A DNA stretch of 64,000 bases from Apteryx mantelli (GCF_036417845.1 NC_089980.1:117701169-117765168), one strand, 5' to 3'; counted from the first letter of the stretch, positions 23,690 to 38,592 are shown. Translations and numbers: made by a program. Notes: a model not told the origin generated them from the sequence alone.

Positions 23690-26600
23690 TAAAAAGCTTA
23701 TTATCATCTTAAGAAACTTATAATACTTCATCAAATAGCTAAGCTAGATTTTTAAGGTTAATGGTTGTTGTCCTCATAAGGCAGGCAATAAAGATTTCTG
23801 CCATCAGAGAATATTAGTGAAATAGTATTTAGTGATGGAATATTTAATACTAACCAACCTTAAAGAGATTCAGAGGAACTAGAATTAAATTTACATCCTT
23901 TTTAAAAGAAAAAGTTTGTATGCAAAATAGTGCAACCAATGACAAAGTAAGTTTTTAATAAAACACCTGAAATTTATAACCTTTTTTATTATCAGCCATC
24001 TTCCTTAAAAGGGGCCATTTTGCCAACTTTTGTGCAAAATGATCTTTCAGAAGGTTACATGGTTTAAAACAGGTGAGAGTGATAAAACATGAAATTCATT
24101 CTAGAGAAAGACACTGAATAGTTTGTCTTTCAAGGTACAAAATAGTAAATTTCAAATGAATTGTATAAAGGGAACTAGAGAAATTGTATCAGCTTCTGTG
24201 ATAGAGCTGCCTGTGATATTGAACTAGGTTTAATGAGAAACAAGACTTGCATTAGAAAAGAAGCCAGTAATGTATTGACAGGTAAGTGATAAAGAGTTTC
24301 TTGACCAGAATCCATTAAATGAAGAAACTAAAACTTGAAACATTTTAGTTCTGCAAGATACAAAGTGAATAGATGAATATTAAGGGTAGATAAAACAGAA
24401 GATGAACATGTCATCTAAAAGATTAATTTATGAATTTCATTGCCCACATAAAGTGCATTATCTTGGGGAGTCACTAAGATTATCTGAGATATTAAAATGA
24501 GATGTAGTTGGGTCTTCCACCCTTTTTTTATATCAGTATGGTTATTTCATAGAAATTTCCATTTCAACTGTAAATGTCCAGGTTAGCCGGGATTTCTCAA
24601 ACAGTGTTGAACCTGACAATATTTAATGATTCTCATGATGCTATACTTTTACTGTAGAGATATCCCCATCGTTACAGCTTCTGGTCAAGAAACTTTTTTC
24701 TGGTCTAGAATTATTTAAGTAATCTTATTCTTTAAAAAGCTACTATAAAACTTTTATTTAGGTTTAAAATTCTACCGGTTCCATTTTTTACTGTACCAGA
24801 TATATATAACCAAGTAATCATGCAATGTTTTCTTGTGTTAAGGAACTCTTATTTTTACTTGTGTAAGCTAACTTAAAATCATATCGTGTGATGCACAGAC
24901 ACAGCTTACTGCTTTCTTCTGAATCTAATCATCTATAAACAGTGCTGTTATTAACAAAGTGCATATTTTATATTATCATTTTCACATCTTATTAAACCAT
25001 TTCTCAAGAAGCTTATGACCTTTTTACTACATATATTTGGGACAGGCAAGAAAATGGATGCTGTGAGGTGCACCATCCAATACACATCAAAGAAATACCT
25101 AACTACCAGATCTGATGATTGCGTCATTCCCATTTGTGGAGACACTCCTGAGCACTCTTTCAGTTTGTTGTGAAACTTCTGGTGAGGAGAGTTTGCTCTG
25201 TCTGCTATATGCAAAATAAACTGGCTGAATGTACTGATTCTGCATAGTGTTTCCTTTAGATGAGCAATACTCAATAACAGCTAAAAAAAAAGGAAAAGAA
25301 AAAAACTCACAAAGGGAAGAAGAAAGGGAGGAAAAGAAAAGAGAACAAACCTCTGAAATGTGGATTTGATTAATGAACGAGAAAAACAACAGAGCTTGGA
25401 TGAGTACAAATGGCTATGGTCAGCTTCTTATTTGTGATTTTTCCATTTTTCAACATATTCGACATTTTTTTGCCAAAATTTTGCAGATGATTACTCTGCA
25501 CTGCTGGGAGCGCAAGATATAACTAAGAGTACAGGATATAAAAAGATCACTCAAACATTTTATCTTGAGAACAATTGATTGCATTTTGGAGAGCTCTTTA
25601 TGATGTAGTGAAATAAATTGAAGACAGATATTTTCTGCAGCTTGTAAGGCTCTAGCTTTTGCTCTTCTGTCTGTGGAAAAAGCTGTGTGTGTATGTGTTC
25701 TGCAAGGAGCTGATCCCATCATTTATAGTTCTCAATCATTATTAAGTGGAAAACAGTTTCCCTGCTATTTTTTCATTGTCATATGAGAACATATGTGTAA
25801 GTATTTCTAGAATGCAGGTTTTAATGTTGTCCTGGCAGACTGGCAATACATCTATACTCTGACAGAATTTAAATATATCACCTTAACCTGCTCACAGCCA
25901 TTGCGCTAGAGAGCCCATTCTGCCTGTTCTAGTAGGGACTATGCAGCACTTTGGCTTACTCTTGTTTTTTGGGGGAAAATTATTAACCCTCCTGTGCTGC
26001 AGAATCTCCACTTGTAAATGGAGATAATTTTTTACCCAACTTACAGAAAGGCTCAGAAATATTTTAAATGAATGCATTTGTTTGGAGCTTTGAAGCTCTA
26101 ATTTGCCAGGCAAATTTTCTGTAGTCTATACTTCTGTTTCCCATTCTCACTTTTTTGAAATAAGCATCCTGTTCCTGTAGGTGCTGGATAATACAACCAG
26201 CCTTATTTAAAAGCTGTGTGATTGAAGGTGGGATGATCTACTTATCTCTACAGCAGATCTATGGGATCTGTATTGATTTTTTTTTCCTTCCTTTTAATTT
26301 TACAATATGAATGGCAGTTGTGTCTTGGAAAGGTTCCCATCTCTTTCATTAAGACAGATTATCTGATATTCTGTTGAGGAGAGCTTTAGAATTTTTCTTG
26401 TATGCTTAGAAAAAAAGAGCTTTTTTTTTTCCCCCAAGAGTTTACATGCAAAGTATGATAACAAAACAGAGTATAGTATATTGTAAAGTTTCAGCCAATA
26501 GATCTTTAGATTGAATATCAGATCTGAAAGAAATATGGTGCTGATAAATCTTTGTTACCTCTTTTCATAGCGCTCTTAAAATCTGTTTTATGCAGATAGA

Positions 26601-29221
26601 ATTTTAATTTTTGCTGTGATTTAGCAACATGCTTCTGTAAGCCATATCCACCAGGTCTGTAGTAGTCCACCTTGCTGAAGATGTAGAGCTCCTGGACACA
26701 TGACCACTGTTCATATATAGAGTAACTTTTCATCAAATGCACATTAATTTGGCATATCTCAAACTCACTGAAATTACTGCCCTTGGAAATGGAGTTGATC
26801 TGCATGTCTGCAGTAGCTTTAATCTTTTGCACATTCTTTTGGACACATTAATGTCTAGCTAATGAAAGAGGGATGGGGCCAACAATTAAATCTGACTCTA
26901 GAGCTCAGTGAATTCAGCTGGTGGGAGAGGTGGGTTCTGATCCATCCTGCTTGGACTGTTTTTATTCAGTGATTGTCTAATGTGAAATGTATTAACAGTA
27001 GATAAGGCAATTGATGCAGAAGGTATGGGTTTGAATATCTTTAGAGTGAAGGTAGCCTAGAACCCAATCTCCTGCATCCTGGGTAAATGCTATGACTACA
27101 AGTTTGTTGTGTAAAAGATTATTCATAAAGACTACTAATGAATTCTGCTTTATGAAGAACCTGTCTGACTTAATCCAAGAATAGACTGACATTATGAGAA
27201 CAACTTTTATTAAATTCAGACCTCCTCTGCCAACCAGCACCTTTTTGAAAATGCTGGTTTGGATATTAATGCTCAGTGTCCTCAGTATTGTGCTTAACCA
27301 GGTGGGCTATTCTGCTGTAGTTTGGTCTTGGTACTACACCATTTAGTGTATACTTCACATGGCCAGGTGCCTGCAGGTTCCTGCAAGGGAATTCCCCTAC
27401 CCTTAGTGATATGACAGAGGATACTGTGATGGTTTCTGTTGGTCACCTCATGCAGAGCATGCTGGAACAAAGTCTCTCTCATGCCGGGGCTGCTTTGGAG
27501 ATGCGTGGCCAGGGAGTAGGTGCCTTCCCCACCTGGTATCCACAAATGGGACAGACACATTTTCATCATAGAGTCTTACCAAAGGTGGTCCTGAAGGGTA
27601 TGCCTTGACTTTTTCCACAGTAAGTGTCTTGGTGATGCTGTGTGAGGAGTCTGTAACTCCATAAGTTCTTGGCATAGCAGAGGCGGTCTATGGCAACTGA
27701 GGCATCGAATGAAATTACCTCCATTTTTCAGTTAATAAACTCTATATACATAGAATAGTTATGTTAGGTTTCTGTGATAAATCACCCTTTGAGACAGCTT
27801 ATTTCTTATCACTGCCGACAGAGGGAACCTAGGAAGATCTGCCTCAATAGGGTCAAATTAGTTTTTGTGAACATCTCCAGCTATCTCTTTCCTTAGGTGT
27901 AAAAAAGAATGTTCTTATCTTCATTAGGTACTTATGCTTAGCAGAGAAGTCTAGATCTCAATGGGAAGAGGTATCTAGCGTGCAGCCCTGTTTCAGGTTT
28001 CTGTGTTCCTGGGAGTGAGAAGAATTCAGTCAGATTCCTGTTTGCAGTCTTTTTTATTACTTAACATGAATGCATGTTTTTTGGTGGATTGTCCCTTAGA
28101 CCCACCCTATTTTCCCTTTGCCTGGCTTCTTAGCCACTCAAAGCATATTTTTTTCAAGATCTGCTTGTTAGAGAGTTTTTCATGTTAAAGCTGTCTGTGT
28201 CTGAGGCACATTCCCAGATCCTGCCCTAGGGAAAACAGATTTAGAAAATATTGACTCTCTCACATATGTGGAAAAGATTCCATAAAAAGTAAGAACTATG
28301 TTCTCAGTTCCATTTTGAAATTCTCTTTTCTGATTCCTTCATTAAGTTCCTAGAGGCCTCTCAATTTTAGCCATTTTAATTGATTTTGTTTGTGCTAGAT
28401 GAGTTTCTCAGTAATTTAAATCCCATATTATCTTACAAACTCTGTGACTGTAAATTGCAGTGTAATTTACATCTAAGACTCTCTGAATCTTCTGTCTCTG
28501 TTGAGGAAAAAAAAATGTAGATAACCAGTAGGAATGAAAGGTAAAGTTCTGAACTCATAATAAACAATTTTACTCTAAAGATTAAAGGTCATTTAATTTG
28601 TTTGATTCTTACATGGACTTAGCAGAGCAATATGGGAACTGATTAAAGCATTGCTGAAGACATATGAGATAACAAGGTGAAGTACAACATGCTAGATGTT
28701 TTTTTTTCAGACCAAAGTAATGTCGTTTGCCAAATCATTGGCAACATCTTATCGCATTAAAACAGACAGTCTTCTCACATTTAGTTTTGAGAGGTAGCTA
28801 CGATCTGTGTACCGAACCTTTAAATGGTATTGAAACAGCTGTTCTTCCAAAAAGCTAAATAGCATTGAGCAAATAACTTCCACAGACCTTGGCTTTCTCA
28901 ATCAGACTCGTTGTGACTGGGAGCCAAAACTATTTTTTTTATTTATCTTCTGTGTCTATGGCATGCAATGGCATTTACTTAATAGGAGCTCTGAAACCCT
29001 TAACATTCCTTAGAGTTCCTCTGTTATTTTTAACTTTTTATTTGGTAACTTCTTATTCCTTTAGTATAATTTTGGAGACAAACAGCAAAAGAAATGCAAA
29101 GAAATATTTGATGGTTATAGATACATGGTAAACTAAACAATGCCAGGCCCATGTTCTGTTTCTGAAGCGCGTTAGGGCAGTCTTGGCCAAAAGCGTGCAA
29201 CTAATGTCTCTCATCTTCAAA
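23690..29221. other. Unique AT-rich DNA with purine-rich tract
   Basis: About 5.5 kb with no gene recognised. A purine-rich A/G tract lies at 25283-25347. Frames of 90-107 codons on the minus strand at 24951-25722 and 26518-26832 have no recognisable motif. The stretch 27294-27675 has unusually many overlapping open frames (listed separately). Confidence 0.45.
27294..27675. other. Overlapping open frames, unrecognised
   Basis: Two minus-strand frames (27294-27569, 91 codons; 27448-27675, 75 codons) and one plus-strand frame (27411-27608, 65 codons) overlap in DNA that is more GC-rich than its flanks. A third minus frame contains a CPICG string, a possible zinc-ligand pair, but no second pair in a known spacing. 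This may be a decayed repeat or coding relic; I cannot name it. Confidence 0.2.
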
Positions 29222-29813
29222 ATTGGGCTGCATCAGGAAGAGCATTGCCAGCAGGTCAAGGGAGGTGATCCTTCCCCTCTACTCAGCCCTGGGAAGACCA
29301 CAGCTGCAATACTGTGTCCAGTTCTGGGCTCCCAAGTATAAGAGAAAGATGGAGCTACTGGAGGGAGTCTAGTGAAGGGCCACTAAGATGAGGGAGGAAC
29401 TGAAGCATCTCTCAGATGAGGAGGGGCTGAGAGAGCTGGGCCTGTTTAGCCTGGGAAAGAAAAGGCTCAGGGCGGATCATATCAGTGCACAAAAATATCT
29501 GAAGGGAGTGTGTAAAGAGGATGAGGCCAGAGTCTTTTTCGTGGTACCCAGTGATAAGACAAGAGGCAACAGGCACAAACTGAAACAGAAAATTCTGTTT
29601 AAATGTAAGAAAAATCTTATTATTGTGAGGGTGACTCAGCACTGACACAGGTTGCCCAGAGAGCTTCTGCACTCTCCATCCTTGGAGATATTCAAAACCT
29701 GGCTGGACACGATCCTGGGCAGCCTTTCCTAGGTGACCCTACTTTGAGCAGGGGGGTTGGACTAGACAATCTCCAGAGGTCCCTTCCAGCCTTAACCTTT
29801 CTGTGATTCTGTG
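29222..29813 (+). mobile_element. CR1 LINE fragment
   Basis: About 590 bases of the CR1 3' end. It starts in the conserved block that reads [10 protein letters not shown] in other copies, continues with the [23 protein letters not shown] region and [13 protein letters not shown] (frame 29388-29645), and ends with GGGGTTGGACTAGACAATCTCC and a short GATTCTGTG tail. Stops interrupt ORF2 in several places, including in the block before the EERLRELGL motif. It differs from copies 1 and 2 in many positions and lacks their GAT insertion near the ORF2 end, so it is a separate, older subfamily. Confidence 0.93.
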
Positions 29814-32800
29814 TAACAGGGTGGCCACTTCCAAACTGCCTGTTGGGAATGGTCTCAGGTTTGAGCTTATACCTGAACCACACCTAGAAAACCTTTTAGG
29901 AGAGTGTAGCTGATCTGAGCCAAACCATGATAGGCATCATTCTAATAATTTAACAACCTAATCAAGTTCCAGTGCTTTGGTACTGTTTAATTTGCTGGTA
30001 TAGACACATCCCACATGTTGCATACATACAGTGGAATTTTAGTTCCTGCAAAATAGTATTATGCAATCATTTTTCCCTCTTTATGTATAACTTGGCTCCT
30101 GAATTGGTGTGTGTGTGTGGGGGGGAATTGTTTTGTTTTGTATTCCTATGAAGCACTGCAGGTTGGCTATATGTTGAAAGAAAATACAGAAAATCAGCAG
30201 GTCCCTTTGTCTTATTAAAAACTTTCTGGTGATTGACCAATATTTTTGATTCCTTAGCTCAAAATTAAAATAACTACCACAGTAGAAATTTTTTTCCCAA
30301 GGCTAGATTGGTATTTTGTTATGTTTTTATTACTGCCTTCCTCTTTAGTGTGAGAAGTGAGCCATTTCCAAGACCCACCATTGGAGAATTTTGTCTAACA
30401 GACTTCTTGCTGTTGTGTGAACATAAAACAATGCAAGACCCTTAAGCAGCCATGCTCTCTTTACATGACACTTTGTAGCTCTAGTTTGTGGTCTTTTATT
30501 ACATATCTAGAGATACAGTTGTGTTTTGTACTGTGATATGTGCTGAGTATGTATTTTTGGTGTCTCATGAAGTAAACATCAACTCAATCTAGGTGATCGT
30601 TCCATTCACATATTCAAAATGAGGTGTTCATCTGCTATGACAATGGACATATAAACGTCCTAAAACAGATAGAATCCATGGCCTTATCATTAACGGAATA
30701 TTGTTATATGTCTTAATCAGTGATTATAAGCTTTTTGTGAAGGTGTTAGCAGTGTCATTCTTTTGCACAGCTGTGTTTCTGTATACTGTTAATCATATAC
30801 AGTGACTTCGGCAAAACAAACCTATATTAGATTCACCATCTGGGAAAGAAGAACAAGAGAACACACTCTGAGCACTCACTCTAGCCTATTATGCACATGG
30901 TAAAAAAAGAACAAAACAGCCACAGGATCTGTTTTCTCACCAAAAAACCCTGCTGAGAATTGAAGTCCAAACCATCAGTGGTCCATGGCAACTAATGCTT
31001 CTTAAAAGCTAGATGCCTCAGGATCTTAAGCCTGAACAATCTGTCCTTGTTACTCTTTTGTTTACTTGCTATGGTAGTTAGTCTTTTCTTGTGTTTTTTC
31101 TATTTCTTGTTGCATCTTTTCCTCTTGACTGACAGAAGTATGGCCCAAGCATGAGCACAGTATAAACAGAAATAATTTTGAAGTTTTTATTTTATTCTCC
31201 CTTTCTTTGTGATTACCAAAGCTAGGTAAAGCCTGGGCTAATGTGAGAAGGTGCAAATACAATATCTCCACTTCTGTTAGGTTTCTTTCTACCGGAGGAA
31301 GCTGACTTCTTTTGTGTCAAGGAGAGAGGCTGTCATAGCCTGAAGCATCCATTTTGCGTGCAGAAAGGAGATGTGCTATGTCTTGATTCCCTTTCATGAA
31401 TACAGATTTGAGAATCAGCAGGTCTTTCCAAGGACCCACAGAAATATGTTGCTAACCTCTGTTCTCTATCGGAAATATGTCTCCAGCAACTGCCTCCAAG
31501 GCAATTCACCTCTCTGCTCCCTGCCATAGCATTGTGATAATAGAGCCATAGTCCAGCTCACCAATTGCATTCTCTTTACATAAAATCCATGAAATTGCCT
31601 CAGACAAGTCAAATGTGTGATGCAAAGTGATTATATACAGATAAATAAATTGTGAAAGGGCACTGCCCACAGAACGTGTAAAGTATCTGACATTTTTACA
31701 GTAACAGAAAACTCCAGCAGCTATTCATTGGGGATAAAGGTATTAATCTGGTATTAAATAGATAATCTAATCTTTCAGTCAGAGTGTCTTCCCTGATTGA
31801 TAGGATTTTCAAGTGTAATTATTCAGTATCTACCTGCCCGATCAGATTTGTAACTGAGAAGCAAGAGGAGCAATTTATCTTTACTGGCACTATTTTTTTA
31901 ACCTAAGCCTACAGTGAATACTTTGCTCTTTAAAAGAGCACCAGAAAAGCAGTATCTTGGTTTCAGTTTTAAAAATGGTGTTTTTCTTCACATTGTGAAT
32001 GCCTCAGCATATACATACATTGTGCCCTGTATGTGATATGATCTAGCTGCTTCATGATAAAATAAAATTCTGTGATGACTGTTGTTGTGAATATGGGTAA
32101 CGGAGATAACCTGAAAGTAACATCAGGTGAAATCTGGTTACATACGAAATCTGTAAAATACAGAAAAGTGTCAATCTTGTTTATTTGGTGTTTGTCATTT
32201 CTTTTATAAACCATGAACAAATTATCCTAGCTTATGTTAGGAATGTATACTTTAAAACACTAGATATTTCTGTTTGCATAACTAACATTGCATTTCTAAA
32301 TGGGATACCCTTGCACACACACAGTGCTCAGCATTTAGTATTTTAAGCACATTATCTCATTGCCTCAGATAATGTAGGGAGCTAATCACTGGTTCAAGTC
32401 ACAATAACCTGTGAATATTTTATGCCTTTGTTAGGTAATAATGATATTAATCTTGTGTCTTGAGCAAAATAAATTCTTAGAGATCGCTGATCCCCTCTGA
32501 TCTTCAATATTTATATGTGGATGCTTTTCTTTGGTAATTCTACACAACTAGACAACAGAACAAAACAAGTAGAACAGAAAATGAAAAGGCAATTAATATT
32601 TTGAAGTTATAGAAAAATTATTAAGGTGTATAATAGTGCATAAAACATTCTTATTGATACAGAAGTTAAAAGGCCATAACACCAAGACCGTTACAACCCA
32701 AATTTGATCTCTTCTATCTTTCTACCTGTTTTCAGGGTCTACCAAGCATTTTATCCTGCTGTTTTTTTTCGCAAGTGATAGATTTAAGGCAAATACGTAG

Positions 32801-35800
32801 CTATATAAAGTAGGACTCAAGTAGGATCAAGTTTTCACTGGAAGAGTCCTGCTGAGTTGCTCCCCAGCTCTGGTGGGCTGTCAAGCAACCTAAACTTACT
32901 TTGCAATTCAGAGCTGCACCTTTGAACAGCTCTAGAAATGCCACCATTTTGATACAGAAACCAATTAGATTATTCTAGATAGGGTTAGCAGGGCCTACAT
33001 TGCAAGGAAAGTGTGCTCCAGGAAGTTCAGCAATCATTTTTACATGCCTTGAATGGAGGCCAACTCATTTCTGCATAATTTGTGAGATTTCTGGGGTTCA
33101 ATAGACCAGGATTCTGTTGTTTTAGGTATTATACAAGTATAGAACAAATATTTTCCCTGTCCCTACAGAATTAGTATATTAGGTTAATGTACTCATCATC
33201 CTCTGTTGGAAAGAATGCAGTTAATTCTCTGAATCTGTAACTAAAATACTTCCTATTTAGGAAATATTTATATAGACAAAGATAAATTGATATTAGTAGG
33301 AAAACAAGGGGCATAAAATGTGAACAAATTGATGTGCTAGAATTTTTCTTCAGCAGTCAGTATCCTTTGTAAAAACAAATTTATTAACAGTAGTTTTTAA
33401 AGTATAAAAAATAGTAGCATGTCATTTAAATTATGGTTATTAGAACAAAGTACCTAGTGCCTTGATGAGCTTGGATGAGATAAATTGCTGGGATTTAATC
33501 CAGTAGAGTCAAAGATAATTAGAGTGGAGGAAGCAGTCAGAAGAATTGGCAGATCTTATTGTGGCATAATGTGTTAAGGAAGTGAATGCTTTTTGTAAAA
33601 CATGCAGGCAACTTGGAGAAGCTGCTACATCAGGATGGCCTGGTAACAGATTTGGCTGCACAGCTTTCTTCCTTATGAGGAGTGACCCCTGTCCTTTTCC
33701 TTACAGACTGTGCCACCTGCATTTCTGTGATCTCAAGGTGCAAGTGTTATAATGGGCTTTGCATGGTGCCAGGTTTGAGAACGTTCAGAGGCTGAGCTAA
33801 TACACAGTGCTGTATCTGCTTTTGAGTTGCACTGCAGACTGGGGCACCTCAGACTAATTTACATTGTCCGTGTTAATTTTCAGTGAGAATTTAGGAAGTT
33901 ATTTCACATCAGTAAAGGTCAAAGATTTGGAATACAGTTACTGAGAGATCATTCCCTACAACTCCATTTAAGGGGGGCAGACACACTCAAGCCAGGTTTC
34001 TCTGTCCCTCCTCCATCTCTCCTTCCTCCCCATGTAGCTTTGTAGATAAGGGGTGTTCTCTGATTTGAGGCTCACTTCTCTCTCTTTCTGGGTGCCACCC
34101 TAAGTGTTAACCCATGCCTAGATCTGTTATGTTTCTGAGCAAGCTGTAAACTCATCTCTTGCAAGCAGTTAAGGAGTAGAGCAGGCTGAGTGTTGGGTGG
34201 TTATTCTAAACAACATGATTTTTGTAGTATTTGGCAAATTTATAAACTATAGGATATAAATGCCCAGAGACAGCCATGCGCTACAGTCCTAAATATCGAA
34301 TACTAAAAGATAACTGAAAAAGTAGGCTTGCATATAAATTAGTGGCATATCAACAATAAAATAGTTTCATATGAGAGTGCATTTGAAGGATACTTGGTCA
34401 AAATTACTCTACTGATTTGACCTGTTCCCCCTCTTTCTGGGAGGAATGGGGAGATGAAACCATCCAACCAGAGAGAGATGGCTACACTGGAGATATATTC
34501 ATCTTCTAGCTAGCTTATAGTCAGTAGGGAGAAATAGGATCTTCCATGACACAGTGTGTGTCATCCTAAAGTAGATGACTAATATAGCTCTCTATTAGGC
34601 TCTAATGGGTGGCTAATATGACCGATTCAGATAGAACAAACCTCTAAGTCAGATGAACCTGCCTTGTATCTCTGAAAAGACCAGGGTGAAAGCCAAAGCT
34701 TTAGAGCCAGACAGTGAATTGTCAAAAAGAAGTTGAGAGAGCCTAGGAAAGAGTTTCAGGATAAGACTGGTTAGAAAAGTATTTTTCACTTGTGTTGTAG
34801 CAGCAGGTACAAACCTTACATTCTTTTGCTGGAGGAAGTGAATGAGTCCTTGCTTTGAGATAGAGTTTTGGAGAAAAAATGACTGAGATATATAGAAATC
34901 TGTAAAAAGGGAACTGTGTTTTTGATGACCTCTCAAATTTATAATGTCTACATGGCTTCACCTGTATTGCTTGTAGAGATCTACTGGAATTCTCTCCTGG
35001 CAAGCACCTCAAGTGTTTGACTTGTTTCCCCCTATTCATTACATGTGGTATGGAGTTTTGAACACGTGGCTTTTTTGTTCATCCACTGCAAAACACTTTA
35101 CCAGGAAGGTAAGTATTAGTGTCTTCAACTTAAAATTTGACTTTAAGATTTTTTGAGACAATTTCTTGAAGAAGTACTATGTCTGGTGTCATGCCCTGCT
35201 GCAACATCTTGCTTGAAGGGAATTTCTTACATGTTTCTCTTCCTTCCAATAAGTTCCAGTGGCTCATTGCAGAAAACATTTGACAGTTCTTCTTCAAACT
35301 TTTTGGAGCTTCTCTCCTGAGCCTTCATAGTAATCGTACCCATTTTCACATCAGACCAATCTTCCTTGCCAAATTCATAGGACTGCTGAATAGAGCTTTA
35401 TAAAGGGAGCTGGATGCAACCTGAACCTACAGGCTAATGCCTCCCTGTAAGAAGGAAGAAGTGTATTCTGTTTGTGTAATCCAACTAATAATGCTGAAAT
35501 TGAGGAGAGACGGGAAGTATATCCATATAACTGAAAAAATTGTAAGCAGACAAAATGCTCTAAAAAGAGAAGGGGAAAATGATAGCTATTGTTATTTTTA
35601 TTTATTCCCTCTGTTCTCTTCTACTTATACTGTTTCCCTTTTTTTCTCCTTTCTAATTTTTTCTGCCACCAACTTTTTCTATTTTTTAATTAGTAAGTAG
35701 TGGCATGGGTTTTAGAGATAACATTAAAAGGAAGTTATCAGGCTAGATTTCATGCTGCACCAACAGAGAAACTGCAGGTGCTGTGGTTGCCAAAAATGGT

Positions 35801-36732
35801 CCCAAGTGAAAGTTATTGCTGAAAAGGGCAGCTTTGTCTCAAGACTGCCTTATTCAGAAGCAGAATTTCTTCTGTATCAAAGTCACACAAAAGCAATTGC
35901 CATCTCCTAAGCCAGTAAGCATACAAGTTGAGAAACAATGTAAAGCTGCTTGTGCTGATCCCTGTTTTTCATTTAAGGCAGAATTCTTTCTCATCCTGAT
36001 GGAATTCACATATTGCCCCCAAAAGCTGGCAGTAGTGGTGATATAACAATACTCAGTGCTGTGAATTAGATTAGAGAAACAGTTACTCTTGGGGTTTGGG
36101 GGATACAATACCAGCCTATGGCTGATTTCAAAGCCTCAATCAGTTATCTTGCAGGTTGAAAGTGCTCTGAAAACTGTCTTCCACTAAGTAATAGATGTAT
36201 GAATAAGCAAAACATACTCTGTTTTGCTCAGTCATGAAATTCCAAATAGATCCTTTTCCTTAATTCTTACATGGAAAACGATGAAAAGGGTTTTTATTTC
36301 CCCCCTCTGCCCCACAACATATGCAAGCTTTCCCTCATCTCCTCCCAGTCTTTAGTCTTCTATCTATCCAAATGCTGTGTTGTTATGCTTAGGCATCAGA
36401 GCAATCTGTGCTCATGAATTTTCATGCACATCATTTACTAAACTCAGGATCATGTCTGAAAGCTAAAGGCTCTGTAGGTCACTGCTAAATATATTCTTTC
36501 ATCTCTCAAGTCTGTGCACATCATTACCACTTTTTTGTTCCCACCTGACACCTTCTGCAAATTGCCATTCCATGTTTGGAGGTACCCAGCCCTGGGATTC
36601 ACCTGTCCAGACAGATAACAGCACATCTCACCACTTCCTTCACATTAACTGTCCATGTCATTCTCCGCTACCACAATGAAAGCGACAAAAAGTACTGCCC
36701 CTCTTGCCTAGTGCTTTCTCTGTATAACCTCA
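29814..36732. other. Unique AT-rich DNA, no gene seen
   Basis: About 7 kb with only small features: a GT/G run at 30106-30125 and a few overlapping frames (34649-35039 minus, 35437-35700 plus) without motifs. A good splice-donor-like AAGGTAAGTATT lies at about 35107, but no matching exon could be supported. Confidence 0.45.
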
Positions 36733-38360
36733 AATACTCTTATCAGCCCTCATTGCAGATATCAGCTTCCCCTTGGAACAGCACACTTGCAACATAGCCT
36801 CTTATGGGCACACGTTGCTCACGTGCATGAATTTGGCCACAAAGGCAAACTTTAGCTGCCCAGCATTCACAAGGTCCTCCATCATAATGTCTAGGTCAGT
36901 GAAGAATAGCAGGTTTTTTCTATAAAATTCATTCAGACTGAAAACAAAGAACTAGGAGGACTCTTTTATCTTCCACTGCCATCTGGTATCAGCTAGCTTT
37001 ATCTAGGAGGGTCTGGAGTAACTTAATCTGAGCCATATAGGACATATGAAAAGGAAAGTGAAAAGGAGGAACAGCATGTCAGGCAGACAGCAATGCCTCC
37101 AGGAAGACTTTATAGCTTTCTGCAAATGCCTGCACTGCAGGCATGAGTGCATAGGTGACTGGATAGTCAAGGCAGCAAAGGTGTAAGAGCTTTTACTGTG
37201 ATATAACAGGAGGACCACAGGCTCCCTTTTGGAGACTGGCATATCTTGGGTAAAAAACCTTCAGCATTTCTACCTCTAATGACATCACACTAGTAGACCG
37301 TGACTGTGGCTCACTGACTAGGTCAAAAGGGCCATCATCTGCGGCCTCAATATCAGTAGCAGGTACCTGCAGTTAGCTGCACAGCTTGGGCAGAGAAAGA
37401 TTTGCTGGGGCTGTGGTCCTCTGTGGATTCACCAAGATCTCCAAAGCTATTTTATTCCCCCTTCACCTTTTTCCCCACTTTTTCTGTAATCCTTGTTTCA
37501 GACACTCACAGCTTTTAACAGTATACTATAAAAAATTGACATACTTGTCAACATTATGACAATAGACATAACTGGATTCAAAACTTGGAATTGTAGGCAT
37601 AGAGGACTACCTGTCTTCATTTTTCTTTCCTCAGTGTTGCAGACTCTAGCAGGGATGCTTTGATTCTCAGCTTCCTTGAGGGTTTATAGGACAGGATGTG
37701 TTTTTTGATTATGTCTCCTGACCTTATTTTAATAATCTGTTCCAGCTCATAGGCTGAAGAGGCCCTCAGCATTATTTTATTCTCAAAAATAAGTGTAGCT
37801 GGTTTCTGGGGTTTTGTGCCTAATTATAGTTGATTCTAGTAGAATGACAGGTTTGTCTTTATGCATGTTGACTGTACTCCTTCTGATATGTGCCAGTCTA
37901 GACTGGATTAAGTGTTTTCTCTTGTCTTTTAGTTTCCTATTGGGTCAAGTAGGCCCTGAAGTGGTGTCATATGTGGACAGGCTTTCAGGTCTCCTTTTTT
38001 ACCAACAGCCTCTTATCTAGAAAAGCCAATCAAATTTGATCAGGAAAACATTTTTAAACTCAACAACAGGAAAGTATGTTTGCTCTTTAAGCATGTCTGT
38101 CCTCTCACTTTGATGTGTGGGGAAAACATTTCCATCCCCTTTCCCTTTCTGGTTTGACACTAGCACTGCTAGGTCATCCCAGATCCCTGTCCCAAGATGA
38201 TCTCTGTCCTTTCTGGGGCAGGTCAACTGGAGTTGGAGGCACAGCTAAGTTATATTCCTGAAATGGTGCAGGAAAGAAGATAAGGAATTGTAATAGCACT
38301 TCACTTCCTGGTCATATGAGCGAGAGAGAGGGATGGATGAGACACTTCTGAGTCTTAACA

Positions 38361-38592
38361 CTTCCATCTTAACATGAGGAAAAACTTTTTCACTGTGAGG
38401 GTGACAGAGCACTGGAACAGGTTGCCCCGAGAGGTGGTGGAGTCTCCTTCTCTGGAGATATTCAAAATGCGCCTGGATGCAATCCTGTGCAATGTGCTCT
38501 AGGTGACCCTGCTTGAGCAGGGGGGTTGGACTAGATGATCTCCAGAGGTCCCTTCCAACCTCAGTGATTCTGTGATTCTGTGATTCTGTGAT
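38361..38592 (+). mobile_element. CR1 LINE 3' end (about 230 bp)
   Basis: Short insertion starting in the conserved [19 protein letters not shown] block and ending with GGGTTGGACTAGATGATC and three ATTCTGTG octamers (38566-38592). The reading near the ORF2 end is CAATGTGCTCTAGG, without the extra GAT found in copies 1 and 2. It is well preserved and lies inside the older decayed minus-strand region, so it inserted later than that region decayed or arrived. Confidence 0.97.
38566..38592 (+). repeat. (ATTCTGTG)3 CR1 tail octamers
   Basis: Three tandem octamers plus two extra bases, the longest perfect CR1 tail array in the window. It is the end of the CR1 copy starting at 38361. Confidence 0.97.

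Noticed and set aside
35040..35120. Strong splice-donor-like AAGGTAAGTATT
   Set aside because: A motif of this strength is expected by chance in 64 kb, and no acceptor plus open frame could be matched to it.
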